From Fen-1038 sp042408355 (GTDB lineage Bacteria > Chloroflexota > Anaerolineae > Anaerolineales > Villigracilaceae): a stretch of DNA of 21,950 nucleotides. The stretch spans positions 1 to 21,950 of the forward strand of contig JBHORD010000121.1 in the NCBI GenBank assembly GCA_042408355.1. Reading direction: 5' to 3'. Positions within the stretch are counted from its first letter, which is position 1, and every line of letters starts with the position of its first letter. Positions 5,839-12,877 of this stretch are shown in pieces. The position numbers and the translations under genes were made by a program. The notes under the pieces were generated by a model that worked only from the letters and a program-made list of their open reading frames with translations, was not told where the DNA came from and made no database searches.

Positions 5839-6779
5839 TTACACAAATACGCAATACACAATTTAAAGCGATTGAAGATGGACTTGCCTCACACGTTGGG
5901 AACACACCCTTACTTCCGCTTCGCCGCGTGACTTTGAGCCTGCCGCGCCAAATTCAGGTTTTCGCCAAAGCTGAATGGTTCAATCCCGGCGGCTCGGTCA
6001 AGGATCGTCCCGCGCTCAATATTATCCGCACAGCGATTGCCAACGGCGATTTAATTCCCGGCAGGCGTTTGCTTGATTCGACATCGGGAAACATGGGCAT
6101 CGCGTATGCCACATTCGGCGCGGCCATGGGAATCAAAGTGACGTTATGTGTTCCCGCCAATGCCAGCCCGGAACGCATCACGATGCTGAAGGCGCTCGGC
6201 GCGGAAGTGATTCTCACCGATCCCTCCGAAGGCTCGGACGGCGCGATTCGAGTTGCGCGTCAAATGGCGGCTGAGAGACCTGATGTGTATTGGTATGCGA
6301 ATCAATATAACAACGACGCCAACTGGCAGGCGCATTATTTGACGACCGGACCTGAAATCCTTGCTCAAACGAATGGACAGATTACGCATTTTGTCGCGGG
6401 GCTTGGAACTTCGGGAACGTTGATGGGAACGGGGCGTTATCTGCGTGAGAATCTGCCAAACGTGAAGATCATTGGGTTTCAGCCCGATGCGCCGTTTCAC
6501 GGTCTCGAAGGATTAAAGCACATGCCCACCGCCATCAAGCCTGGGATTTACGATGAGGCTTTTGCGGATGAGACGCTCGAAGTCCAGACCGAGGCGGCGC
6601 ATGAAATGGTCCGACGTTTGGCGCGCGAAGAAGGTCTGTTTGTCGGAATCTCATCGGGCGCGGCAGTGGTCGCCGCGTTGCAAGTCGCATCCAAATTGAA
6701 AGATGGCGTGGTTGTTACGCTCTTCCCTGATGCGGGCTATAAATACTTGAGCGACAAAGCGTTGTGGGAGGGCGAATGA
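5832..6779 (+). CDS. cysM: Cysteine synthase, CysM type (sulfur-carrier dependent)
   Basis: A 315-residue PLP enzyme of the beta-substituting family. Motifs in order: GNTPLLPL, the PLP lysine K57 in NPGGSVKDR, the substrate loop TSGNMGI, the PLP-phosphate glycine loop GLGTSGTLMGTGRYL, and a C-terminal FPDAGYKYLSD. The last two closely match mycobacterial CysM, which takes O-phosphoserine and sulfur from thiocarboxylated CysO, rather than CysK, which uses O-acetylserine and sulfide. The linked carrier, JAMM protease and MoeZ support this. The ATG at 5832 is preferred, though GTG at 5826 and TTG at 5823 are possible; no strong ribosome site precedes any of them. The stop overlaps the next start by four bases (ATGA), so translation of the protease is probably coupled. 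Confidence 0.9.
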   Translation: MTLTQIRNTQFKAIEDGLASHVGNTPLLPLRRVTLSLPRQIQVFAKAEWFNPGGSVKDRPALNIIRTAIANGDLIPGRRLLDSTSGNMGIAYATFGAAMGIKVTLCVPANASPERITMLKALGAEVILTDPSEGSDGAIRVARQMAAERPDVYWYANQYNNDANWQAHYLTTGPEILAQTNGQITHFVAGLGTSGTLMGTGRYLRENLPNVKIIGFQPDAPFHGLEGLKHMPTAIKPGIYDEAFADETLEVQTEAAHEMVRRLAREEGLFVGISSGAAVVAALQVASKLKDGVVVTLFPDAGYKYLSDKALWEGE

Positions 6780-7198
6780 CCCTGAGACTTTCGAAAGATC
6801 TGTTGGTTCAAATTCACGCCCACGGCGAGAGCGCGTATCCCGAAGAAGGCGCAGGCTTCTTGCTCGGCTCCGATGGCGCGGAGCGCGCCGTGAAGGCAAT
6901 CCTTCCGCTGGCGAATTCGCGCGAAGACGCGGCGCGGCATAATCGTTATTTGATCACGCCCGAAGATTATCTCAAAGCCGAATTGGAAGCCGACCGCCTC
7001 GGGCTGAGCCTGATCGGCGTGTTCCACTCACATCCCGATCACCCGAACCGCCCGTCGGAATATGACCGCGATTGGGCGCAGCCGTTTTTTTCGTACATCA
7101 TCACGAGCGTGGATTCTGGAAAGGCGATCGAATCGCGCTCGTGGCGATTGGTTGAAGATCGTTCGGAGTTTGCAGAAGAAGAAATACAAATTAACTGA
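6776..7198 (+). CDS. mec: JAMM/MPN+ metalloprotease, Mec-like (releases cysteine from carrier)
   Basis: A 140-residue single-domain JAMM protease. The canonical zinc signature is complete: E24 in PEEGAGF, then H84-x-H86-x7-S94-x2-D97 in FHSHPDHPNRPSEYD. Its size matches the mycobacterial Mec protein, which cuts the CysO-cysteine adduct to free cysteine and regenerate the Gly-Gly tail. The four-base overlap with cysM strongly suggests the same role here. The start at 6776 is fixed by that overlap, with GGGAGGG just upstream; a longer frame reaching into cysM is rejected. Archaeal and bacterial JAMM proteins can act on other ubiquitin-like adducts, so substrate assignment rests on context. Both carriers in this locus end in Gly-Gly and could be substrates. 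Confidence 0.88.
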   Translation: MTLRLSKDLLVQIHAHGESAYPEEGAGFLLGSDGAERAVKAILPLANSREDAARHNRYLITPEDYLKAELEADRLGLSLIGVFHSHPDHPNRPSEYDRDWAQPFFSYIITSVDSGKAIESRSWRLVEDRSEFAEEEIQIN

Positions 7199-7213
7199 TG
7201 TCGTTGGTCTTGA

Positions 7214-7242
7214 CACTTGCACCTGCGCTGCAAGTGCAGGTG
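7214..7242. repeat. Pair of overlapping alternative 7-bp stems
   Basis: CACTTGC (7214-7220) can pair with GCAAGTG (7230-7236), and CACCTGC (7220-7226) can pair with GCAGGTG (7236-7242). The two stems cross and share bases, so only one can form fully. It lies 15 bases after the mec stop and just before another palindrome. It could be repeat debris or a switchable RNA; nothing decides between these. Confidence 0.4.
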
Positions 7243-7245
7243 TAC

Positions 7246-7300
7246 GGCGGCGGTGGTTGAGTAGTGGCGCTAAAGGCGCCACGTATCGAAACCCGCCGCC
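7246..7300. repeat. Palindromic intergenic repeat
   Basis: GGCGGCG (7246-7252) mirrors CGCCGCC (7294-7300). Inside, GGTTGAGTA faces GTATCGAAACC imperfectly, and the core GTGGCGC-TAAAG-GCGCCAC is a perfect 7-bp hairpin. The GGTTGAGTA...TATCGAAACC layout is familiar from short dispersed palindromes in high-GC bacteria. As RNA it could also weaken transcription between mec and the next gene, but there is no T-tract. Confidence 0.6.
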
Positions 7301-7341
7301 TGCTCGACCGACGTTCAACTAAAAACCAAAGGAGTTTCAAA

Positions 7342-7650
7342 ATGTCTCTTTATTTTGTTCGTCACCAGCATTCCGCTGAAACCTGCCCGGCCAAAAACCC
7401 CGAAATGGGGCAGATGTTGTTACAGCACTTGAGCAAACAAAATGCGCGCAAATACGGCATTGACTTGATCGGCGAGGCTGTGCTTGACAGCCAGCATACC
7501 CTGGTGCTGATCGCCGAGTCTGAAGACAAAGAATATCTTGAGAACTTTATGCAGCCGTTCGCGCAGGCTGGCTCGGTGGAAATCCTGAATGCTTCCACTT
7601 GCGAAGCAGTCGTGGAACGGGGCGGTTGCGAACCGGTTCCAGCAAGTTAG
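7342..7650 (+). CDS. Small conserved-type protein, probable dimeric alpha/beta barrel
   Basis: A 102-residue soluble protein with a strong ribosome site (AAAGGAG, 7328-7334). It begins with a strand carrying paired histidines (YFVRHQHSAETC), has a helix-rich middle, then a second strand-helix unit (HTLVLIAESEDKEYLENFMQPF) and a strand ending with Ala-Gly-Ser-Val-Glu-Ile-Leu. This beta-alpha-beta pattern resembles ferredoxin-like dimeric barrels such as DUF3303/YCII-type proteins, but I cannot name the family. Cys15, Cys88 and Cys96 are present. It sits between mec and the second carrier, so a role in sulfur metabolism or sensing is plausible, inferred from location only. It is followed within a few bases by the promoter of the next unit. 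Confidence 0.8.
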   Translation: MSLYFVRHQHSAETCPAKNPEMGQMLLQHLSKQNARKYGIDLIGEAVLDSQHTLVLIAESEDKEYLENFMQPFAQAGSVEILNASTCEAVVERGGCEPVPAS

Positions 7651-7678
7651 TTGAAATAAGATGGGCGAAGGATAAAAT
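7651..7678 (+). promoter_or_regulatory. Sigma70-type promoter of the second carrier-moeZ unit
   Basis: TTGAAA (7651-7656) and TAAAAT (7673-7678) are spaced by 16 bases. The predicted start near 7685 leaves about 42 bases before the GTG at 7727. It begins directly after the stop codon of the preceding small gene. Confidence 0.65.
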
Positions 7679-7726
7679 AGAGTTGACTTCATCCATCCTT
7701 TTAAATCATTTTGAGCGAGGTTGATT

Positions 7727-7999
7727 GTGGCAACTTTAAAAATTCCAACTCCATTGCGTAGTTACACAAATGGTCAGGCTGAAGTCGCTGTTGACGGCGC
7801 AAATGTTGCTGAAGCAATGGATCATCTGATCGAAAAATTTCCAACGCTGAAACCGCATTTGTATAACGGCGATGGAAACTTGCGGCCGTTCGTGAATTTG
7901 TTCGTCGGCGAAAACAATATCAAGGACCTGCAGGGACTCGAGACGCCGCTCGATGAAAACGCGCGCGTGATTCTGATTCCCTCGATTGCTGGTGGATGA
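7727..7999 (+). CDS. MoaD/ThiS-family sulfur carrier, second copy
   Basis: A 90-residue ubiquitin-like protein ending in PSIAGG, the same length as the carrier at 5165 and about 40% identical to it by eye. Conserved features include the N-L-F-V segment and the final hydrophobic strand with Gly-Gly. This copy starts PTPLRSYTNGQ, which looks even closer to mycobacterial CysO. The start is taken as GTG 7727, six bases after GCGAGG; a TTG two codons earlier is possible. The stop overlaps the moeZ start by four bases, so carrier and activating enzyme are probably made together, making this the likeliest direct substrate of that E1. Which carrier serves cysteine synthesis and which serves another pathway cannot be decided here. 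Confidence 0.88.
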   Translation: MATLKIPTPLRSYTNGQAEVAVDGANVAEAMDHLIEKFPTLKPHLYNGDGNLRPFVNLFVGENNIKDLQGLETPLDENARVILIPSIAGG

Positions 8000-9159
8000 T
8001 GCAGCCTTTTCTTCCCGGTTTAACTCGCGATGAAATTTTGCGCTACTCGCGCCACCTTTTGATTCCCGAAGTGGGCCTCGAAGGCCAGCGCAAATTGAAG
8101 GGCTCGTCTGTGCTCATTATCGGCACGGGCGGGCTTGGGTCGCCGGCGGCGCTGTATTTGGCGGCAGCCGGCATCGGTCGGATCGGACTCGTGGATTACG
8201 ATGTGGTCGATTCGTCGAATCTGCAGCGTCAGGTGATTCACGGGACATCCACCGTCGGCAAGTTGAAAGTCGAAAGCGCCAAAGCGAAACTGCTCGATTT
8301 GAATCCCGATATCGAAGTGGATGTTTATAACGAGCCGTTCACATCCGGGAACGCCATGCGCATTGCGAAAGATTACGACATTTTGCTGGATGGCACGGAT
8401 AATTTTCCGACGCGTTATTTGACCAACGACGTGGCGGTCTTTCTCGGAAAGCCAAATGTGTATGCTTCGATTTACCGCTTCGATGGACAGGTCAGCGTTT
8501 TTTACGCAAAGGAAGGACCATGCTATCGCTGTCTCTTCCCTGAACCGCCGCCGCCGGGGCTGGTCCCATCGTGCGCGGAAGGCGGCGTGCTTGGCGTTTT
8601 GCCCGGCACGATTGGGACGATTCAGGCGACCGAAGCGTTGAAGGTTTTACTCGGAATCGGCGAACCGTTGATCGGAAAACTTTTGCTTTACAACGCACTC
8701 GACATGTCGTTTGAATTCGTCAAGTTAAAGAAGAATCCGAATTGCCGCGTGTGCGGACCGAATGCCGATATTAAAGAGTTGATTGACTACGAAGAGTTTT
8801 GCGGCGTTCCGAGTCACGACCATGAAGAAGGCTCGGCTGGCGCGGGCTGGGACATTTCCGCAACCGAACTGGCGGCGCGCTTAAAGCAGAATCATTTGAA
8901 ACTGCTGGATGTGCGCGAGCCGCATGAACTTGAAATTTCTTCGATCCCGAACGCGGTCAATATTCCGCTGGGGCAGTTGGCGGCGCGTCTCTCGGAACTT
9001 GATTCAGCCGAAGACATGGTCGTGTTCTGCAAAGCCGGGACACGTTCGGCGCGCGCCTTGGAACTGCTGGTCAGCGCCGGGTTCAAGAAGGTGAAAAATC
9101 TCAAAGGCGGAATCAACGCCTGGGCAAAGGAAGTGGATAAGAATTTGCCAGTCTATTGA
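7996..9159 (+). CDS. moeZ: E1-like adenylyltransferase fused to rhodanese (MoeZ/MoeB-R type)
   Basis: A 387-residue two-domain protein. The N-terminal ThiF/E1 domain (about 10-265) has the ATP loop GTGGLGSP, a D-x-D-x-x-D-x-S-N-L-Q-R segment, zinc pairs C176/C179 and C250/C253, and a conserved Cys193 in SCAEGGVLG. The C-terminal rhodanese domain (about 285-387) carries the sulfur-accepting Cys345 in the loop VFCKAGTRS. The family adenylates the Gly-Gly tail of a sulfur carrier and transfers rhodanese-bound sulfur to give a thiocarboxylate; mycobacterial MoeZ does this for CysO and for MoaD. The start could be the ATG at 7996 (overlapping the carrier stop) or the next ATG at 7999. A terminator follows. 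Confidence 0.92.
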   Translation: MMQPFLPGLTRDEILRYSRHLLIPEVGLEGQRKLKGSSVLIIGTGGLGSPAALYLAAAGIGRIGLVDYDVVDSSNLQRQVIHGTSTVGKLKVESAKAKLLDLNPDIEVDVYNEPFTSGNAMRIAKDYDILLDGTDNFPTRYLTNDVAVFLGKPNVYASIYRFDGQVSVFYAKEGPCYRCLFPEPPPPGLVPSCAEGGVLGVLPGTIGTIQATEALKVLLGIGEPLIGKLLLYNALDMSFEFVKLKKNPNCRVCGPNADIKELIDYEEFCGVPSHDHEEGSAGAGWDISATELAARLKQNHLKLLDVREPHELEISSIPNAVNIPLGQLAARLSELDSAEDMVVFCKAGTRSARALELLVSAGFKKVKNLKGGINAWAKEVDKNLPVY

Positions 9160-9190
9160 GTTGCAGGTTGGAAGGTTTGAAAGTTGGAAG

Positions 9191-9225
9191 AATCTCCCGT
9201 CGAAGATTTTGGCGGGAGATTTTTG
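9191..9225 (+). terminator. Intrinsic terminator after moeZ
   Basis: AATCTCCCG (9191-9199) pairs perfectly with CGGGAGATT (9213-9221) around a 13-base loop and runs into TTTTTG. The preceding 9160-9190 is low-complexity GGTTGGAAGGTTTGAAAG-type text with no gene. Confidence 0.88.
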
Positions 9226-9261
9226 TCCTGGCGAATGATTCTCGCTCCAATATCTCGCTGG

Positions 9262-9267
9262 TAAAAT
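9262..9267 (+). promoter_or_regulatory. TAAAAT -10 element of the cystathionine beta-synthase gene
   Basis: GGTAAAATTG precedes the gene, 25 bases before the ATG at 9293. The -35 position at 17-base spacing reads TTCTCG, a weak match. A good ribosome site (AAAGGAG, 9281-9287) lies between. Confidence 0.5.
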
Positions 9268-9292
9268 TGCTCTTATCACCAAAGGAGAATGA

Positions 9293-10705
9293 ATGACAGG
9301 CCTTCCCGTTTCAAATGAAAAACATGTTTACGATAATATCCTGGGCGCGATTGGCTGGACGCCGCTGGTGCGCTTGGGACGCGTGGCGGCGAGTGTTCAA
9401 GTTCCAATTTATGCCAAGCTGGAAAATTTGAATCCAGGCGGGAGCATCAAGGATCGCGTTGGACTCAACATTATCGAGCAGGCGGAAAAACGCGGCGAAC
9501 TCAAACCCGGCGGGACGGTCGTCGAGGCGACATCGGGCAATACCGGGGTGGGACTCGCCATTGCGTCCGCGCTCAAAGGGTACAAAACAATTTTTGTCAT
9601 GCCCGATAAAATGAGCAATGAGAAGATTCAACTCTTGCGCGCGTATGGCGCCAAGGTTGTCATCACGCCGACTGCCGTCCCGCCGGACGACCCGCGTTCG
9701 TATTATGAAGTCGCCAGGCGATTCGCGCGCGAGACGCCGAACGCAATTTTGGCAAATCAATACCACAATCCTGACAACCCCAAAACGCATGAATTGACCA
9801 CCGGACCTGAAATTTGGGAGCAGACGGATGGCAGAGTGACGGATGTCGTTATTGGCATGGGAACGGGCGGGACGATTTCGGGCATTGGTCATTATCTCAA
9901 ATCGAAAAATCCAAACGTCAAGATTATCGGCGTGGACATCGAAGGTTCGATCTTGTATGAGATTTGGCAGAACAAAGGCAAAATTCCGCCTGGCGCGTAT
10001 CCGAAGACATACAAGGTCGAAGGCATCGGCGAAGATTTTTTGCCCACCACAACGGATATTTCGGTCGTTGATGACATTGTGCGCGTCAACGACCGCGAGT
10101 CGTTCTTATGGGCGCGTCAACTTGTGAGACAGGAAGGAATCTTCGCGGGCGGCTCGACGGGCTCGGCTCTTGCCGGCGCGGTGAAATACGCGGCGAAATT
10201 ATCCGGCGAGCGTTTAGTCGTTGTGATCTTCCCCGATAGCGGTTCGCGTTATCTTTCAAAGTTTTACGATAACAAATGGATGCGTGAAAACGGATTTCTC
10301 GAGATGGAATTCGGCGAAGTGACCCTCGGCGATTTGCTTTTTGTCAAGCCGAACAAAACGCTTCACACCGCGGCGCTGGGCGATTCGATGCGCAAAGTAA
10401 TGACCATCATGCGGCAGAATGCCATCTCGCAAATGCCCGTCGTCGGCGCGGATGGAATGCTGGTCGGCACGATCGAAGAAGTGGACTTGCTGAATCATCT
10501 TCTGGAGAGTCATCAACACAGCCACGATGAGCCGATTGATCGCTTGGTGCAGAACGCCAAGGCGGTCTTCCCGCCAGAGACTTCGCTGGACGAGGCCATT
10601 TCTTTGCTTACAGACGGTTACGCGCTCATCGTTGTGGAACAAGGCAAGCCGACAGGCATCCTGACCAAAATAGATGTGCTCGATTATGTCGCGGGGCGGA
10701 TGTAA
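9293..10705 (+). CDS. cbs: Cystathionine beta-synthase with C-terminal CBS domain pair
   Basis: A 470-residue protein. The N-terminal PLP domain (about 10-325) has GWTPLVRLG, the PLP lysine K53 in NPGGSIKDR, TSGNTGVGLA, the phosphate loop GMGTGGTISG and PDSGSRYLSK. The C-terminal part (about 340-470) is a Bateman module of two CBS motifs, one ending GTIEEVDLLNHL and one ending GILTKIDVLDYV. This architecture fits cystathionine beta-synthase, which joins serine and homocysteine. There is no N-terminal heme region of the animal type. The CBS pair may sense an adenosyl ligand such as SAM or AMP, a family-based guess. It has its own promoter and follows a terminator, so it is a separate unit at the end of the sulfur locus. 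A cysteine-synthase activity cannot be excluded. Confidence 0.9.
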   Translation: MTGLPVSNEKHVYDNILGAIGWTPLVRLGRVAASVQVPIYAKLENLNPGGSIKDRVGLNIIEQAEKRGELKPGGTVVEATSGNTGVGLAIASALKGYKTIFVMPDKMSNEKIQLLRAYGAKVVITPTAVPPDDPRSYYEVARRFARETPNAILANQYHNPDNPKTHELTTGPEIWEQTDGRVTDVVIGMGTGGTISGIGHYLKSKNPNVKIIGVDIEGSILYEIWQNKGKIPPGAYPKTYKVEGIGEDFLPTTTDISVVDDIVRVNDRESFLWARQLVRQEGIFAGGSTGSALAGAVKYAAKLSGERLVVVIFPDSGSRYLSKFYDNKWMRENGFLEMEFGEVTLGDLLFVKPNKTLHTAALGDSMRKVMTIMRQNAISQMPVVGADGMLVGTIEEVDLLNHLLESHQHSHDEPIDRLVQNAKAVFPPETSLDEAISLLTDGYALIVVEQGKPTGILTKIDVLDYVAGRM

Positions 10706-10865
10706 ACGGATTTCGATTTTGAGCGCCCTTGCGATTCTTTGATTGGCTCCGATCCCGAATCGGCACCCCGAAACGCCCGTTTTATTTTTTTTAAGCCCAT
10801 AACCTTCGCCGCGTGGTTACGACATAATTAAGTGAAAATTCCAAGATAAATGGAGGTATGTGTCA

Positions 10866-11609
10866 ATGAAAAATAAAACTGTTCTGGCTGGATTATTAGC
10901 GCTGATTATGGTGGCTGTTCAGGTCGCCGGCGCATCGGCGGCTCCCGCGGCACAATCGTCAACAATTAGCGGTACCGTTCAGAGTTGTTCCACATCCACC
11001 GATCCTTACACGGGCGCGATTATTGTGGTCTGCACGATAACCCTCGCGGATGGCAGTACGCAGACGGTTCAATTGAGCGCCGCCGACGCACAGACGCTGG
11101 GTCTGGCGACCATTAACCCGGATGGCAGTGTCACGATTACAGCCACCGCCGGACAATCTGTTACCATCGATTCTTCCATGATTTTGGCGAATCCGTGTAC
11201 GATGCCATCGGACGCAAATCAGCCGGTGGGCAAGGCGCTGGCCAGTTTCTTCTGCGGAAGTTTGGGAATCGACTACACCGAAATTCAGACGCTTCAATCT
11301 GACGGTTTCGGGTATGGTGAAATTGCCCAGGCTTGTTTCATGACCAAGATTCTAGGTCTCCCCGGTGAAGACTGCCAGACCATCCTCATGGATAAGCAGA
11401 GCGGCGATTACAGTAATTTGTCTCTGCCCGGCGGCGTCACTGTCACCAATTGGGGCCAGTTGCGTAAGGTTGTGTTTGACCAGGAAGCCAGGAATTTGCT
11501 GAATTTGGGCGCCATTATGTCCGGCCGCGCAAACGGCAATGGCGGGAACGGCCATGCCAATAACGGCAATGGCCACGGCAACGGTCACGGCAACGGCAAC
11601 GGACATTAG
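10866..11609 (+). CDS. Secreted protein with Gly/Asn/His repeat tail
   Basis: A 247-residue exported protein of unknown function. The signal peptide is clear: a Lys-containing start, a hydrophobic core (about 6-20) and a likely cleavage after Ala-Ser-Ala near residue 25. A beta-rich domain follows, with a threonine-rich ADGSTQTVQLS region and a further repeat-like NPDGSVTITA segment. A middle part has several Cys residues that could form disulfides after export. Residues 223-247 are a Gly-Asn-His repeat with five His. Such tails are flexible and can bind metal ions, which is speculation here. GGAGG (10852-10856) precedes the ATG at 10866; a GTG two codons upstream is possible. A CATAAT (10823-10828) may be its -10. 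The 10706-10860 gap shows no gene and only a weak hairpin. Confidence 0.82.
   Translation: MKNKTVLAGLLALIMVAVQVAGASAAPAAQSSTISGTVQSCSTSTDPYTGAIIVVCTITLADGSTQTVQLSAADAQTLGLATINPDGSVTITATAGQSVTIDSSMILANPCTMPSDANQPVGKALASFFCGSLGIDYTEIQTLQSDGFGYGEIAQACFMTKILGLPGEDCQTILMDKQSGDYSNLSLPGGVTVTNWGQLRKVVFDQEARNLLNLGAIMSGRANGNGGNGHANNGNGHGNGHGNGNGH
11532..11606 (+). repeat. Coding tandem repeat, Gly-Asn-His
   Basis: Imperfect repeats built from GGCAACGG/GGCCACGGCAACGG-like units encode the 25-residue C-terminal tail of the secreted protein. Repeats of this kind can gain or lose units by slippage, so tail length may vary between strains. Confidence 0.75.
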
Positions 11610-11630
11610 TTTCACTTGTGTTATAAATTG

Positions 11631-11668
11631 AGTATCCGGGTTCTCGCTGAACTCGGATACTTTTATTT
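11631..11668 (+). terminator. Intrinsic terminator after the secreted-protein gene
   Basis: AGTATCCG (11631-11638) pairs with CGGATACT (11654-11661), and GTTC with GAAC inside, followed by TTTTATTTT. It lies 21 bases after the stop codon. Confidence 0.88.
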
Positions 11669-11696
11669 TGCGGCGGGCGGAGCTTGCAAAGATCAT

Positions 11697-11725
11697 TTGC
11701 TTTTTGCGGTTTACGAATATAAAAT
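11697..11725 (+). promoter_or_regulatory. Promoter of alr, predicted leaderless
   Basis: TTGCTT (11697-11702) and TAAAAT (11720-11725) are spaced by 17 bases. The hexamer ends six bases before the ATG at 11732, so transcription should begin at or beside the start codon. No ribosome site is present. The spacing to the ATG is the same as at 5153-5165. Confidence 0.6.
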
Positions 11726-11731
11726 CAATCC

Positions 11732-12826
11732 ATGCGCCCAACCTATCTGGAAGTCAATCTGCCTCGCTTAAAACAAAATTTGGAGAACATCCGCGCCCAC
11801 GTCGCGCCCGCCAAGGTGATGGCTGTGCTGAAAGCCAATGCGTACGGTCACGGTGTGGATGGCGTTGCGCCGTATATCGCGCCGTATGCGGATTACATCG
11901 GCGTCGCCCTGGTGGAGGAGGGGATTCATCTGCGTGAGATCGGAATTGACAAACCGATTCTCGTCATGGGCGGGACTCTCCCAGAGCAGGTTCCGGCGTT
12001 CGTTCAATATGATTTGACTCTGACGGCTTCGTCGCTTGAATTACTTGACGCGGCGGAACAAAGCGCGCAAGAGGCAAAGGCAAAACTCAAGGTTCATCTC
12101 AAAATTGATACCGGTATGGAGCGCATCGGCGTTCACGATTATGAAGCCGGGCCGTTCCTTGAAAAGTCCCTGTTGTGCCGTCATTTGGATATAGAAGGAA
12201 TCTTTTCGCATTTCGCAAATTCCGAGTCGCCTGATCTCGCTCACGCCCGATTGCAGTTGGAACGTTTCAATGAAGTTTTATCTTTTTACGAAAAGCAAAG
12301 CGTGCCGCATCCGCCGATTCGGCACATGGCAAATTCCGGCGCGGTGCTGCAATTGCCGGAAAGCCATTTCGATATGGTGCGTCCGGGTCTGATGTTTTAC
12401 GGCGTTTATCCGGGGCGCGATGTTAAAAAAACTGTTGACGTCAAACCCGCGTTGACATGGCGTTCACGCGTGGCGTATAGCAAGATCACACAGCCCGGGC
12501 GGCCGGTCAGCTACGGGTCGTTGTGGCAGACTGAAGTCCCGGCAAGAATCGTTACGATCCCATGCGGGTACGCCGACGGCTATTTTCGCCGCATGACGAA
12601 TCAGGCGCAGGTCCTCATCAACGGAAAAAAATATCCGCAGGTTGGACGTATCTGCATGGATCAATTCATGGTCAACGTTGGCGATGATGACGCAAAGGTC
12701 GGCGACGATGTGATTTTGCTTGGCGATGGAATCACCGCGGAAGATTTTGCCGAATGGACCGGCACGAACGAGTACGAAGTGATGACCAACATCAGCGCGC
12801 GTGTGCCGCGTGTATTTATCCGGTAG
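11732..12826 (+). CDS. alr: Alanine racemase
   Basis: A 364-residue fold-type III PLP enzyme that makes D-alanine for peptidoglycan. The PLP lysine is K34 in VLKANAYGHG, the substrate-side HLKIDTGMERIG strand and the SGA/MVRPGLMFYG region follow, and the catalytic tyrosine is Y261 in VSYGSLW. The C-terminal beta domain contains IPCGYADGYFRR and VGRICMDQFMV, with the residues that typically contact substrate. Length is normal. The gene is transcribed from its own promoter and appears to head a group with lspA and rluD, though lspA has an additional TAAAAT box. Nothing unusual is visible in the coding sequence. Confidence 0.95.
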   Translation: MRPTYLEVNLPRLKQNLENIRAHVAPAKVMAVLKANAYGHGVDGVAPYIAPYADYIGVALVEEGIHLREIGIDKPILVMGGTLPEQVPAFVQYDLTLTASSLELLDAAEQSAQEAKAKLKVHLKIDTGMERIGVHDYEAGPFLEKSLLCRHLDIEGIFSHFANSESPDLAHARLQLERFNEVLSFYEKQSVPHPPIRHMANSGAVLQLPESHFDMVRPGLMFYGVYPGRDVKKTVDVKPALTWRSRVAYSKITQPGRPVSYGSLWQTEVPARIVTIPCGYADGYFRRMTNQAQVLINGKKYPQVGRICMDQFMVNVGDDDAKVGDDVILLGDGITAEDFAEWTGTNEYEVMTNISARVPRVFIR

Positions 12827-12831
12827 TGGGG

Positions 12832-12837
12832 TAAAAT
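12832..12837 (+). promoter_or_regulatory. TAAAAT -10-like element upstream of lspA
   Basis: GGGTAAAATAGGG lies five bases after the alr stop. The context matches the other TAAAAT boxes in the window, but there is no convincing -35. It may give lspA-rluD expression independent of alr. Confidence 0.4.
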
Positions 12838-12877
12838 AGGGCGCGCCTTGAGCGCAGAAATCTCACGAGGTGAACGA

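Noticed and set aside
5594..5866. A 90-codon open frame that could be a small gene.
   Set aside because: It runs across the long palindrome and the dispersed repeat and into cysM in another frame. It has no ribosome site or recognisable protein features.
9311..9892. A 193-codon open frame on the minus strand inside cbs.
   Set aside because: It is a shadow of the well-supported cbs frame with no domain features and no ribosome site.
11532..11606. CRISPR-like or minisatellite array.
   Set aside because: The repeats are in frame, very short and without unique spacers. They code for the Gly-Asn-His tail.
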